A stretch of 5,694 nt of DNA from NCBI GenBank assembly GCA_036381335.1, contig DASVCZ010000004.1, positions 1 through 5,694 of the forward strand, given 5' to 3'. This DNA is from DASVCZ01 sp036381335 (GTDB lineage Bacteria; Patescibacteriota; Microgenomatia; UBA1400; PJMF01). Below, one piece after another: positions 1-5,486 of the stretch (position 1 is its first letter; each line of letters starts with the position of its first letter). The translations under genes were made by a program, and so were the position numbers. Below the pieces are notes generated by a model that saw only the letters and a program-made list of their open reading frames with translations, searched no databases and was not told where the DNA came from.

Positions 1-242
1 CTAGTCACAAATAACTCAAAAGGATAGTGGAATTTCTTGAGCAAAGGAGCTGCGTACTCAAGCACATTTTGATACACGCCATCAAAAGTAATGACTACTT
101 GGTTTTGACTTTGAGGATCATATTCATCTAAATAAACTACTTCTTTATGTTCCAGTTCAAGTAATTGTCGGTAAAAATTATCCACCGTTACCCACCACAT
201 ATTGGGGCTGTCAGGGTGAATTTTATGGTACATGAGAATCAT
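1..242 (-). CDS. Polysaccharide deacetylase (NodB/CE4-like), N-terminal part, cut by window edge
   Basis: This is the first 80 codons of a gene that runs off the left edge. The start is ATG at 242-240, which overlaps the TGA stop of the upstream methyltransferase (241-239) as ATGA; a second ATG at residue 4 is possible. The peptide opens MILMYHKIHPD, matching the MYH opening common in polysaccharide deacetylases. It then has a strand ending in VVITFDGVYQN (about residues 54-64) and continues NVLEYAAPLLKKF...YPFELFV, the usual helix and strand after the first catalytic motif. CE4 enzymes remove N- or O-acetyl groups from glycans such as GlcNAc polymers. The canonical motif is TFDDGY; here it reads TFDGVY, so the second Asp, normally a metal ligand, is Gly. 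The HxxxH metal motif would lie outside the window. No signal peptide is visible in this part, so a cytoplasmic role is possible. The fold family is fairly certain; activity and substrate are not. Confidence 0.8.
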   Translation of the reverse strand, partial: MILMYHKIHPDSPNMWWVTVDNFYRQLLELEHKEVVYLDEYDPQSQNQVVITFDGVYQNVLEYAAPLLKKFHYPFELFVT

Positions 243-778
243 TTGACGTACACTTCTAACCGGTGGTTATACTCCCGGTATTTATAGTAATGATCTTTTA
301 GCAATAAATAAGGAAAGCGGGCTTTATACCAAGCATCCACATGAACTGACACTAAGATACCACTTTTTTCTAACAACTGATCAATTACATGATACACCAA
401 TGAATGAGCTTGGCCGATATATTGAGGATATAGAACACCAGTGATGATAATTAAGTCAAAGGGTTGTTGAAAGGTAGAGGTGAGTTTAAACAGGTTAGCT
501 GTTTGGTAATGGTGATGCTTTAAGCGATGAGATCTGGCATACCGTTGAGCTTGGGCAATGGCTTTTTCCGACACATCTACGCCCACCACTTTTTTGCCCG
601 GTAAATCTCTAGTTACATAGCCGTGCCCACAACCAATATCTAAGACTCGTCCGTACTTACTAGTGGGCAATTCGCTCAGCAAAATATTTTTGCGTTTTAG
701 ATCATCAAAAGTAGTTTCATACTGCCAAGGATCTTCTTGGCGATACCAGTGATCGAGTTCGGTAGGTGATTGAATCAT
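239..778 (-). CDS. Class I SAM-dependent methyltransferase, NodS-like
   Basis: The 179-residue protein (from ATG at 778) shows the class I methyltransferase pattern. Glycine-rich motif I is VLDIGCGHG (about residues 45-53), an acidic residue ends strand 2 in VVGVDVSEKA (Asp about 68), and FDLIIITGVLYP (about 107-118) follows at strand 4. Before motif I it carries a WYRQEDPWQYETT segment, like the DPW.Y.TS region of NodS and related sugar methyltransferases, and the length is close to that family's roughly 200 residues. NodS itself N-methylates the deacetylated sugar of Nod factor. Here the adjacent translationally coupled gene is a NodB-like deacetylase, so methylation of a sugar amine freed by that enzyme is a natural guess, but the substrate is unknown. 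The frame stays open to a TTG at 820. I chose ATG 778 because the core motifs begin soon after it and it clears the divergent promoter region. No good Shine-Dalgarno sequence precedes either start. Confidence 0.85.
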   Translation of the reverse strand: MIQSPTELDHWYRQEDPWQYETTFDDLKRKNILLSELPTSKYGRVLDIGCGHGYVTRDLPGKKVVGVDVSEKAIAQAQRYARSHRLKHHHYQTANLFKLTSTFQQPFDLIIITGVLYPQYIGQAHSLVYHVIDQLLEKSGILVSVHVDAWYKARFPYLLLKDHYYKYREYNHRLEVYVK

Positions 779-795
779 TGATAGTTTTCTAAAGT

Positions 796-807
796 AAGAG
801 TACTCTT
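796..807. repeat. Perfect 12-base palindrome, possible operator
   Basis: AAGAGTACTCTT equals its own reverse complement. It sits inside the only divergent intergenic gap of the window, between the starts of the NodS-like methyltransferase and the ABC permease, where a dimeric repressor could act on both. About one such palindrome is expected by chance in a window of this size, so position is the main argument. It has no loop and no U-run, so it does not look like a terminator. Confidence 0.35.
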
Positions 808-829
808 CTTCTTGTACCAAAAAAAATCG

Positions 830-861
830 TTGCCAACAATACCAAAAGAATACGATATACT
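830..861 (+). promoter_or_regulatory. Candidate promoter for the ABC exporter genes
   Basis: TTGCCA (830-835, five of six matches to the sigma70 -35 box) is followed by TATACT (856-861, five of six to the -10 box). An A8 tract just upstream (819-826) could serve as an UP element. The spacer is 20 bases, longer than the preferred 17, which lowers confidence. If the -10 box is used, transcription would begin within a base or two of the ATG at 869, giving a leaderless or near-leaderless mRNA; this agrees with the lack of a Shine-Dalgarno sequence before that ATG. Confidence 0.3.
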
Positions 862-868
862 TAGTTTA

Positions 869-1648
869 ATGCTAAAAGAGTTTTTTCGACCCTTTATTTC
901 TTACAAATACCTACTTTTCCAACTAACTCAGCGTGAGATCAAAGCTCGTTATAAGCAATCGTTTATTGGATATGCCTGGGTTTTGCTCAATCCATTGGCT
1001 CAACTGGCCGTTTACTCATTTGTTTTTTCTTTGGTTTTTCGTTTTCCTTCTGATGTGCCTTATCCCATTTTTCTTTTTGCAGCGTTATTGCCATGGACTT
1101 TTTTCCAAAACTCTATTACGTCGGCTACCCAGAGTTTAGTTCATAATGATACTTTACTTAAAAAAGTAGCATTTCCTAGAGAAATTATTCCTTATTCGGT
1201 AGTTTTTTCTAAAATTATTGACTTTTTAGTTTCTTGTGTGGTCTTTATTGTATTCTTATTCATATATCAGGTTCCCTTGGCTTACTCTGCATGGCTTTTC
1301 ATACCTCTATTTTTAGTTCACCTGATTTTGACGGTGGGCATTTCACTTTTTTTATCAGCAGCCAACCTTTTTTATCGGGATATTCAATACCTAGCCAATC
1401 TGCTGATTATGCTGTGGATGTATATGTCGCCTATTGTGTATCCTCTCTCGATGGTGCCAACAGAATACATCTGGCTCTATAAGCTGAATCCGATGGTAGG
1501 CATTATCGAAGGATACAGATCTGCATTGTTTGGGTATCCCTTTGAAACCAAGATTATTTATTGGTCAGTAGCATTTAGTATTTTGCTCTTTACCTTGAGC
1601 TTTGTCCTATTTAAAAAATTAGAAAAAGTTTTTGCAGATATTGTCTAA
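869..1648 (+). CDS. wzm: ABC-2 type polysaccharide exporter, permease subunit (Wzm/KpsM/TagG type)
   Basis: This 259-residue integral membrane protein is the usual size for Wzm-type permeases. The family's landmarks appear in order: RYKQSFIGYAW before the first membrane span (residues 27-37), then spans near 35-57, 63-82, 109-133, 137-163, 175-195 and 231-248. The cytoplasmic VAFPREIIP motif lies at 100-108, LFYRD at 167-171, SPIVYP at 187-192 and LNPMVGIIEGYR at 206-217. Two copies with two copies of the ATPase encoded two bases downstream would form the transporter that moves a lipid-linked polysaccharide across the inner membrane. The start is ATG 869; the frame extends upstream to a TTG at 812, but the added 19 residues are polar, not family-like, and overlap the divergent control region. 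Related families include KpsM, TagG and NodJ, and the exact substrate cannot be read from the sequence. Confidence 0.93.
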   Translation: MLKEFFRPFISYKYLLFQLTQREIKARYKQSFIGYAWVLLNPLAQLAVYSFVFSLVFRFPSDVPYPIFLFAALLPWTFFQNSITSATQSLVHNDTLLKKVAFPREIIPYSVVFSKIIDFLVSCVVFIVFLFIYQVPLAYSAWLFIPLFLVHLILTVGISLFLSAANLFYRDIQYLANLLIMLWMYMSPIVYPLSMVPTEYIWLYKLNPMVGIIEGYRSALFGYPFETKIIYWSVAFSILLFTLSFVLFKKLEKVFADIV

Positions 1649-1650
1649 CT

Positions 1651-2385
1651 ATGTCAATTATTGAGTTCAAAAGTGTCACTAAGCACTTCCATCTACAACA
1701 AAATAAGACGTTTAAAGACCTGATTCCAGCCTTAATTCGAGGTCAAGGTTGGGCCCAATCTCATACAGTGCTTAAGAATGTTAGTTTTTCAATTCGAGCT
1801 GGGGAAAGTGTGGCAATTGTAGGTAAAAATGGTGCTGGTAAATCCACGATTTTAAAGCTGATTGCGGGTGTGACATATCCCAGTCAAGGGCAAGTGATTG
1901 TCAGAGACCAAGTCGCTCCTTTAATTGAGTTAGGTGCTGGTTTTCATCATGAGCTCAGCGGCTATGAAAATATATTTCTCAATAGTGCCATTCTAGGTCT
2001 GCATCGTAAAGAGATTGAAGCCGAGGTAGATGATATTATTGCTTTTAGTGAATTAGCTGAATTTATACATGAACCTGTAAAGCGCTATTCTACTGGCATG
2101 ACCATGAGATTAGCTTTTTCAGTGGCTGCTCATACTACAGCTCCTATCTTGTTGGTTGACGAGGTGTTAGCGGTTGGTGATTATGATTTTCAGCAGAAAT
2201 GTCTTCGCAAATTGCAAGAGTTCAAGAAGGAAGGCAGAACTATTATTTTTGTTAGCCATGATGAGCAAGCTATCACTGAATTTTGTGAGCGGGCACTTCT
2301 TCTTCACCAAGGAAAACTAGATCTTGATGGCACTCCTGATCAGGTTTTGGCGCGGTATCATCAACTTGAGGATGCTAAAGAGTAG
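1651..2385 (+). CDS. wzt: ABC-type polysaccharide exporter, ATPase subunit (Wzt/KpsT/TagH type)
   Basis: The 244-residue protein holds a complete nucleotide-binding domain. Walker A is GKNGAGKST (58-66), the family-typical region LIELGAGFHHELSGYENI (91-108) covers the Q-loop area, and the signature is YSTGMTMRLAFS (146-157) in place of LSGGQ. Walker B is ILLVDEVL (166-173) with catalytic Glu171, followed by D-loop AVGD (174-177) and switch His203 in FVSHD. The ELGAGFH and YSTGM forms are hallmarks of the Wzt/TagH branch. The protein ends soon after the ATPase core, so it lacks the C-terminal carbohydrate-binding domain of Wzt proteins that recognise a capped chain end (for example O8/O9a), and resembles KpsT or short Wzt. 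It starts two bases after the permease stop, with no visible Shine-Dalgarno sequence, so translation is probably coupled. Its 3' end overlaps the convergent flippase gene by 11 bases. Confidence 0.95.
   Translation: MSIIEFKSVTKHFHLQQNKTFKDLIPALIRGQGWAQSHTVLKNVSFSIRAGESVAIVGKNGAGKSTILKLIAGVTYPSQGQVIVRDQVAPLIELGAGFHHELSGYENIFLNSAILGLHRKEIEAEVDDIIAFSELAEFIHEPVKRYSTGMTMRLAFSVAAHTTAPILLVDEVLAVGDYDFQQKCLRKLQEFKKEGRTIIFVSHDEQAITEFCERALLLHQGKLDLDGTPDQVLARYHQLEDAKE
2375..2385. other. Convergent gene overlap of 11 bases
   Basis: The plus-strand ATPase ends with TAG at 2383-2385, and the minus-strand flippase ends with TAG read from 2377 to 2375. The two coding regions therefore share 11 bases tail to tail. 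No hairpin followed by a T-run was found in the roughly 60 bases to either side. Transcripts must end inside the opposing gene or run on as antisense RNA. Confidence 0.85.
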
Positions 2386-3652
2386 ACAAGTATTTTTGGC
2401 GGAGAATCCAAGCGGCCCAGCTTAACGTCAAAGCAAAAATAGCTAGTCGAGCTATTAGTTCCGCAATAGCACTTCCAATAAGTCCATAAACAGGGACCAG
2501 TAAAAAATTACCACCCACCACGATCAGCATTTGAATTATTCCAGTAATGGAAAAATATTTAGGATCGGAGAGAGAATAAAAAAGAGCAGTAAAAGGAACC
2601 GTTGCTATCATAGCGAATGCGGCGGCTAATAGGATTCGTAAGGTTGATAATGCCGGTAGATAGTCATTACCGACAGTAAAAGTAATTAAGAAAGGGGCCA
2701 AAATATAGGTAATGAGAAAACCTCCTCCAATAAGAATCAACAACAAAGATGCTTTTTGTAAATAATTTTTAAGATCCTGGATTAAGGTATACCGTGCTAC
2801 TCGTGGAAATAAAACGTTACTCAATGACATACTGGCCAAAGAAAACAAGAGTGGAATCTTTGAAACTCCACCGAGTAAACCAGTTTCATAGGTGGTTAAA
2901 AAACTTTGCACAAACAAAACATTGATTTGCCCAGATAACGTGGAAGCAATGTAACCAGTTCCCGTGTGTTTGGCCATGGTGATAATTTGGCGACGAGCAC
3001 GGGCATATTTTTTCATGACGTTGAAAGAGACGCTTTTGGGGAAGAAGAAGGTAGAAAATAAAAGTGGTACCAAGGGAGCGGCTGCATAAAGAGTGAAAAT
3101 TGGCAGAATCTGTCGGAATTGAAAGAATACAATCACTGCCGCTGTCAGTAACTTAACAGAAGCTTGGATAAAATTGACGACTACAGCATACTGAAAACGG
3201 TGCAAAGATTGGAGCATGCCGGTCAATTGCTCAAAATAGGTGGCGGATAAGCCACCTACTACGAACGCAACCAGGACCAGCCATGGTGAGTCAAAGTTGA
3301 GAAGTCGAGAAAAAGGTATGGCTCCCACCACTCCTATTGAAGTGATAACGATACTTAGTATTAATTTGAGACGGATAGTAGCCGAGAAGTACTCATTTCG
3401 TTGGGTAGAATCATCAGCATTGGCTACAAACTTCATTAAGGTGGCAGTGATACCAGCGTCGTTAAGTCGGGAAATAATCATTATTAGAGCGAAGCCAACG
3501 CTAAACTCACCAAATAGACTGGGACCTACTAATCGAGAAATGAGGATCAATGACAGAGCCGAGATGCTAGTAGCCATCAAGTTGCCAACTACCATCAAGA
3601 CTGATTGGCGCAGTCCTTGTGATTGAGCAGCTAGTTGGAATAATTTTTTCAT
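2375..3652 (-). CDS. Polysaccharide flippase of the MOP/MATE superfamily (Wzx-like)
   Basis: This is a 425-residue, strongly hydrophobic protein with about twelve predicted membrane segments spread along its length, for example near 16-39, 93-116, 124-141, 158-177, 294-314, 339-360, 366-388 and 392-416. The N-terminus has the pattern of Wzx/RfbX proteins: a first span followed by SRLVGPSLFGEFSVGFAL (39-56) and SRLNDAGITATLMKFVA (61-77). Such proteins flip undecaprenyl-linked oligosaccharide units from the cytoplasmic to the outer face of the membrane; the length is normal for the family. The ATG at 3652-3650 overlaps the stop of the glycosyltransferase candidate as ATGA, so it is the last gene of the leftward operon. 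No Wzy polymerase is seen in the window. Lipid II-type or teichoic flippases belong to the same superfamily, but the context favours surface glycan. Confidence 0.88.
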   Translation of the reverse strand: MKKLFQLAAQSQGLRQSVLMVVGNLMATSISALSLILISRLVGPSLFGEFSVGFALIMIISRLNDAGITATLMKFVANADDSTQRNEYFSATIRLKLILSIVITSIGVVGAIPFSRLLNFDSPWLVLVAFVVGGLSATYFEQLTGMLQSLHRFQYAVVVNFIQASVKLLTAAVIVFFQFRQILPIFTLYAAAPLVPLLFSTFFFPKSVSFNVMKKYARARRQIITMAKHTGTGYIASTLSGQINVLFVQSFLTTYETGLLGGVSKIPLLFSLASMSLSNVLFPRVARYTLIQDLKNYLQKASLLLILIGGGFLITYILAPFLITFTVGNDYLPALSTLRILLAAAFAMIATVPFTALFYSLSDPKYFSITGIIQMLIVVGGNFLLVPVYGLIGSAIAELIARLAIFALTLSWAAWILRQKYLSTL

Positions 3653-4857
3653 GGATTAATAAAGTATTGTACTGCTTTTGGATAATCTCTGACCATGGAC
3701 AAACTTAATTGCGCTACTTCGGCCACAGATAAGCTAATGGGTAAAAAACGATATTTAAATGCTTGAAGTCTGGGGTCACTGTCTTCTGGCTTGAGCTGGA
3801 AAAGTACATCTTGAGCAAAATTGCCTACTCGGTCACTAGGTAGTAAATCAATGAACATGTGACTGTGGGCCGTTGGCAATAACATGCTTGAGCCATGGAC
3901 ACCGATGACTAGTTGGCTATTTGCATATACTTGGCAAAGTTTCTTTTCTCTTGAAGGAGTAAATGATTCTACCCTTTGGTCATCAATCCACTTGGGGAAT
4001 GCAGTAGAAGTGCCCAACCCAGCTACAGTAAACGTATATTCTGGAAGTTGTTTTTTTAGCAGAGAAAAAAGACGTCTAATTTTAACATTTTGCCACCAGA
4101 CTAAAGGATAAAGTAGTTTTAACTTCCTGGCAATATAACTTATGGGAAAAGAAAAGAACCACGGTCTATCTTCTCGCCAAATAAAAGTAATTCTGGGTGC
4201 TGAGGGAGTAGCCATATACGGTTTAACTCGAGTGTACTCTTCGATCTTAAAATCAACAGGGTGTGAATAAGCTGGACTGAGTTCAACCTCTTTAAATCGG
4301 CGCAACTCAGTTTTAATTTTCTGTTCCAGAAAAGGATAATAGTGCAAGGTTTTGCTTAAGGGCAGGTCTACCACCCAAATTTCAGCCACTCCAGCAGGAA
4401 CTAACCATTCCAAAAACGGAGGCACAATCACAACTAAATCATACGATGAATCGTGGTGGAGATGGCGGTAAGCATTAAGCAACTTTAACAAGGTGTGCCC
4501 ATATAAGTAATCATGACAGTTGAGGATAATAATTTTTTTCTTGGTAGCTCTTTTCTTTTTGACTTTAAATGAAACTCTTTCTAAATATGGTGTGAGTAAT
4601 GATTTGAGAAAGGGCTTTGCAAACCACTCTTGAGCCCGGCTCTGGGGTCCAAAAACTTTGGGCTGGGTCAGATCGTAACTGTAAGCAGTGTAATTGGCTT
4701 GGCCTGTAGGCAGGTCAGCCACGTACCGGTGTTGGCACTGGGAACAAGTAAAACCAGCAGCGACATGAATTGTATGCCAGATTAGGATAAGATTGCTGGC
4801 TGGCAAGTGACAGCGTGGACACATCGTTTGGAAGGAGAGGTTGGGAAAAATAGTCAT
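3649..4857 (-). CDS. Zinc-ribbon protein with a GT-B-like glycosyltransferase domain (putative)
   Basis: The 402-residue protein begins with a four-cysteine zinc ribbon, CPRC at 13-16 and CSQC at 38-41. A lysine-rich stretch follows (about 98-108, KVKKKRATKKK), then IIILNCHDYLYGH (109-121), which looks like the first strand and loop of a Rossmann-like domain. The C-terminal half contains PRITFIWRED (221-230), YTFTVAGLG (274-282) and LVIGVHGSSMLLPTAHS (316-332) followed by FIDLLP. The GVHGSS stretch resembles the nucleotide-sugar-binding loop (GxHGAGLTN) of GT61-like and other GT-B enzymes, which suggests glycosyltransferase activity. This is a motif-level judgement and I do not recognise a named family. 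No signal peptide or membrane span is seen, so it should act in the cytoplasm, perhaps held at the membrane by the basic patch. The start is ATG 4857, forming ATGA with the upstream gene's stop; the next Met (residue 12) would still keep all four cysteines. Confidence 0.6.
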   Translation of the reverse strand: MTIFPNLSFQTMCPRCHLPASNLILIWHTIHVAAGFTCSQCQHRYVADLPTGQANYTAYSYDLTQPKVFGPQSRAQEWFAKPFLKSLLTPYLERVSFKVKKKRATKKKIIILNCHDYLYGHTLLKLLNAYRHLHHDSSYDLVVIVPPFLEWLVPAGVAEIWVVDLPLSKTLHYYPFLEQKIKTELRRFKEVELSPAYSHPVDFKIEEYTRVKPYMATPSAPRITFIWREDRPWFFSFPISYIARKLKLLYPLVWWQNVKIRRLFSLLKKQLPEYTFTVAGLGTSTAFPKWIDDQRVESFTPSREKKLCQVYANSQLVIGVHGSSMLLPTAHSHMFIDLLPSDRVGNFAQDVLFQLKPEDSDPRLQAFKYRFLPISLSVAEVAQLSLSMVRDYPKAVQYFINP

Positions 4858-5483
4858 GGCTGTAGAGGTGGAAGCAAGTGGATAATGTCATCGCACACAA
4901 CTACTCGATAGGTAGGTGCTACTCGCTGAACAAAAGTCTTCACTTCTTCTAGCGTGGGATAACTCTCTTGGCCAACAAAGAGCCGGGCATCGTCAATAAG
5001 GACAAGATGAGGGAATTTAGAGGCAAAAATGGCTTTTAGCTCTTTAAGGATGGGAGTATCATTCGTTCCTCTCCCCGTTCCTATTCCAGAATAATGAGCA
5101 TCTAACCAAAATAACGCTGGGCGGGGTAATTTGGAAACAATGAGGGGCATTAATTCGCCACTGTCTCCTTGGAGAATGTGAACGTGAGGCTGTGACTGAA
5201 ATATCTGGCGAGCTCGATCATAAAGGGGTTCAAATAATTCAATACTCAGTAAAAAAGAGAAAGCATACTTCACTTCATCCAACATGTCACCCATAAAGGT
5301 GCCAGTTTCTACGAAAAGTGTAGTTTGATATACACAAGCACAGTACTTGACATGAGCCACTTTAATTAAGTGGGGTGGTGGCATGGGGCGACCTCGTCGT
5401 CGCCACTGCGGCAACTGAAGTAATTGATAGTGGTGTTTCAACCATCTCAAGATGGGATGTGGTAAATTATTAAAAATATTCAT
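4854..5483 (-). CDS. SAM-methyltransferase-like protein of polysaccharide loci (VETGTFxGD type)
   Basis: From ATG 5483 the protein has 209 residues. A basic, proline-containing N-terminus (QWRRRGRPMPPP, 26-37) precedes a Rossmann-type core. Its landmarks are LFVETGTFMGD (56-66) in the place of motif I, SIELFEPLYDRA (80-91) with an acidic residue after strand 2, ILQGDSGELMP (103-113), ALFWLDAHYSG (123-133) and LVLIDDARLF (160-169). This set is typical of uncharacterised class I methyltransferase-like proteins found in glycan clusters, loosely related to the FkbM and TylF groups. The reaction is unproven; O-methylation of a sugar is the simplest guess, and the WLDAHYSG and IDDAR acidic residues could bind a metal. 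A TTG directly upstream (5486) is in frame, but ATG is preferred. It begins three bases after the upstream stop and ends in an ATGA overlap with the next gene, so it lies within an operon. Confidence 0.75.
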   Translation of the reverse strand: MNIFNNLPHPILRWLKHHYQLLQLPQWRRRGRPMPPPHLIKVAHVKYCACVYQTTLFVETGTFMGDMLDEVKYAFSFLLSIELFEPLYDRARQIFQSQPHVHILQGDSGELMPLIVSKLPRPALFWLDAHYSGIGTGRGTNDTPILKELKAIFASKFPHLVLIDDARLFVGQESYPTLEEVKTFVQRVAPTYRVVVCDDIIHLLPPLQP

Positions 5484-5486
5484 CAA

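Larger units (their letters stand above)
779..868. promoter_or_regulatory. Divergent intergenic control region
   Basis: This 90-base gap separates the leftward methyltransferase/deacetylase pair from the rightward ABC exporter pair, so promoters for both directions should lie here. It contains an exact 12-base palindrome (796-807), an A8 tract (819-826) and a candidate rightward promoter (830-861). No convincing leftward promoter could be picked out; a TTGGCA lies on the minus strand at about 832-837 without a good -10 at the right distance. Both flanking frames can be extended into the gap with TTG starts (820 leftward, 812 rightward). Those would make the genes overlap head to head, which is less likely than the ATG starts used here. 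Confidence 0.55.

Noticed and set aside
779..820. N-terminal extension of the NodS-like methyltransferase to a TTG at 820
   Set aside because: It adds 14 residues without family features, has no Shine-Dalgarno sequence, and includes the palindrome. It cannot be excluded, but ATG 778 is the simpler start.
812..868. N-terminal extension of the ABC permease to a TTG start at 812
   Set aside because: The added 19 residues are polar and unlike the family start, no ribosome-binding site precedes the TTG, and the extension would overlap both the candidate promoter and the divergent gene's possible extension. ATG 869 gives a normal length.
933..1482. Two short plus-strand open frames inside the permease gene (933-1139 and 1234-1482)
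   Set aside because: They lie wholly inside a well-supported membrane protein gene in another frame and show no recognisable motifs.
3240..3626. Plus-strand open frame of 128 codons opposite the flippase
   Set aside because: It is antisense to a convincing Wzx-type gene; its composition looks like a reverse translation of membrane spans, with no domain or start signal.
3884..4111. Plus-strand open frame opposite the glycosyltransferase candidate
   Set aside because: Antisense shadow with no motif and no ribosome-binding site.
4715..4900. Minus-strand open frame across the junction of the methyltransferase-like and zinc-ribbon genes
   Set aside because: It overlaps both real genes in another frame and has no recognisable features; the ATGA junction explains this region.
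5387..5404. Inverted repeat GGCGAC ... GTCGCC that could form a hairpin
   Set aside because: It lies in the arginine-rich coding stretch RRRGR, where the codons explain the GC-rich symmetry, and no T-run follows.
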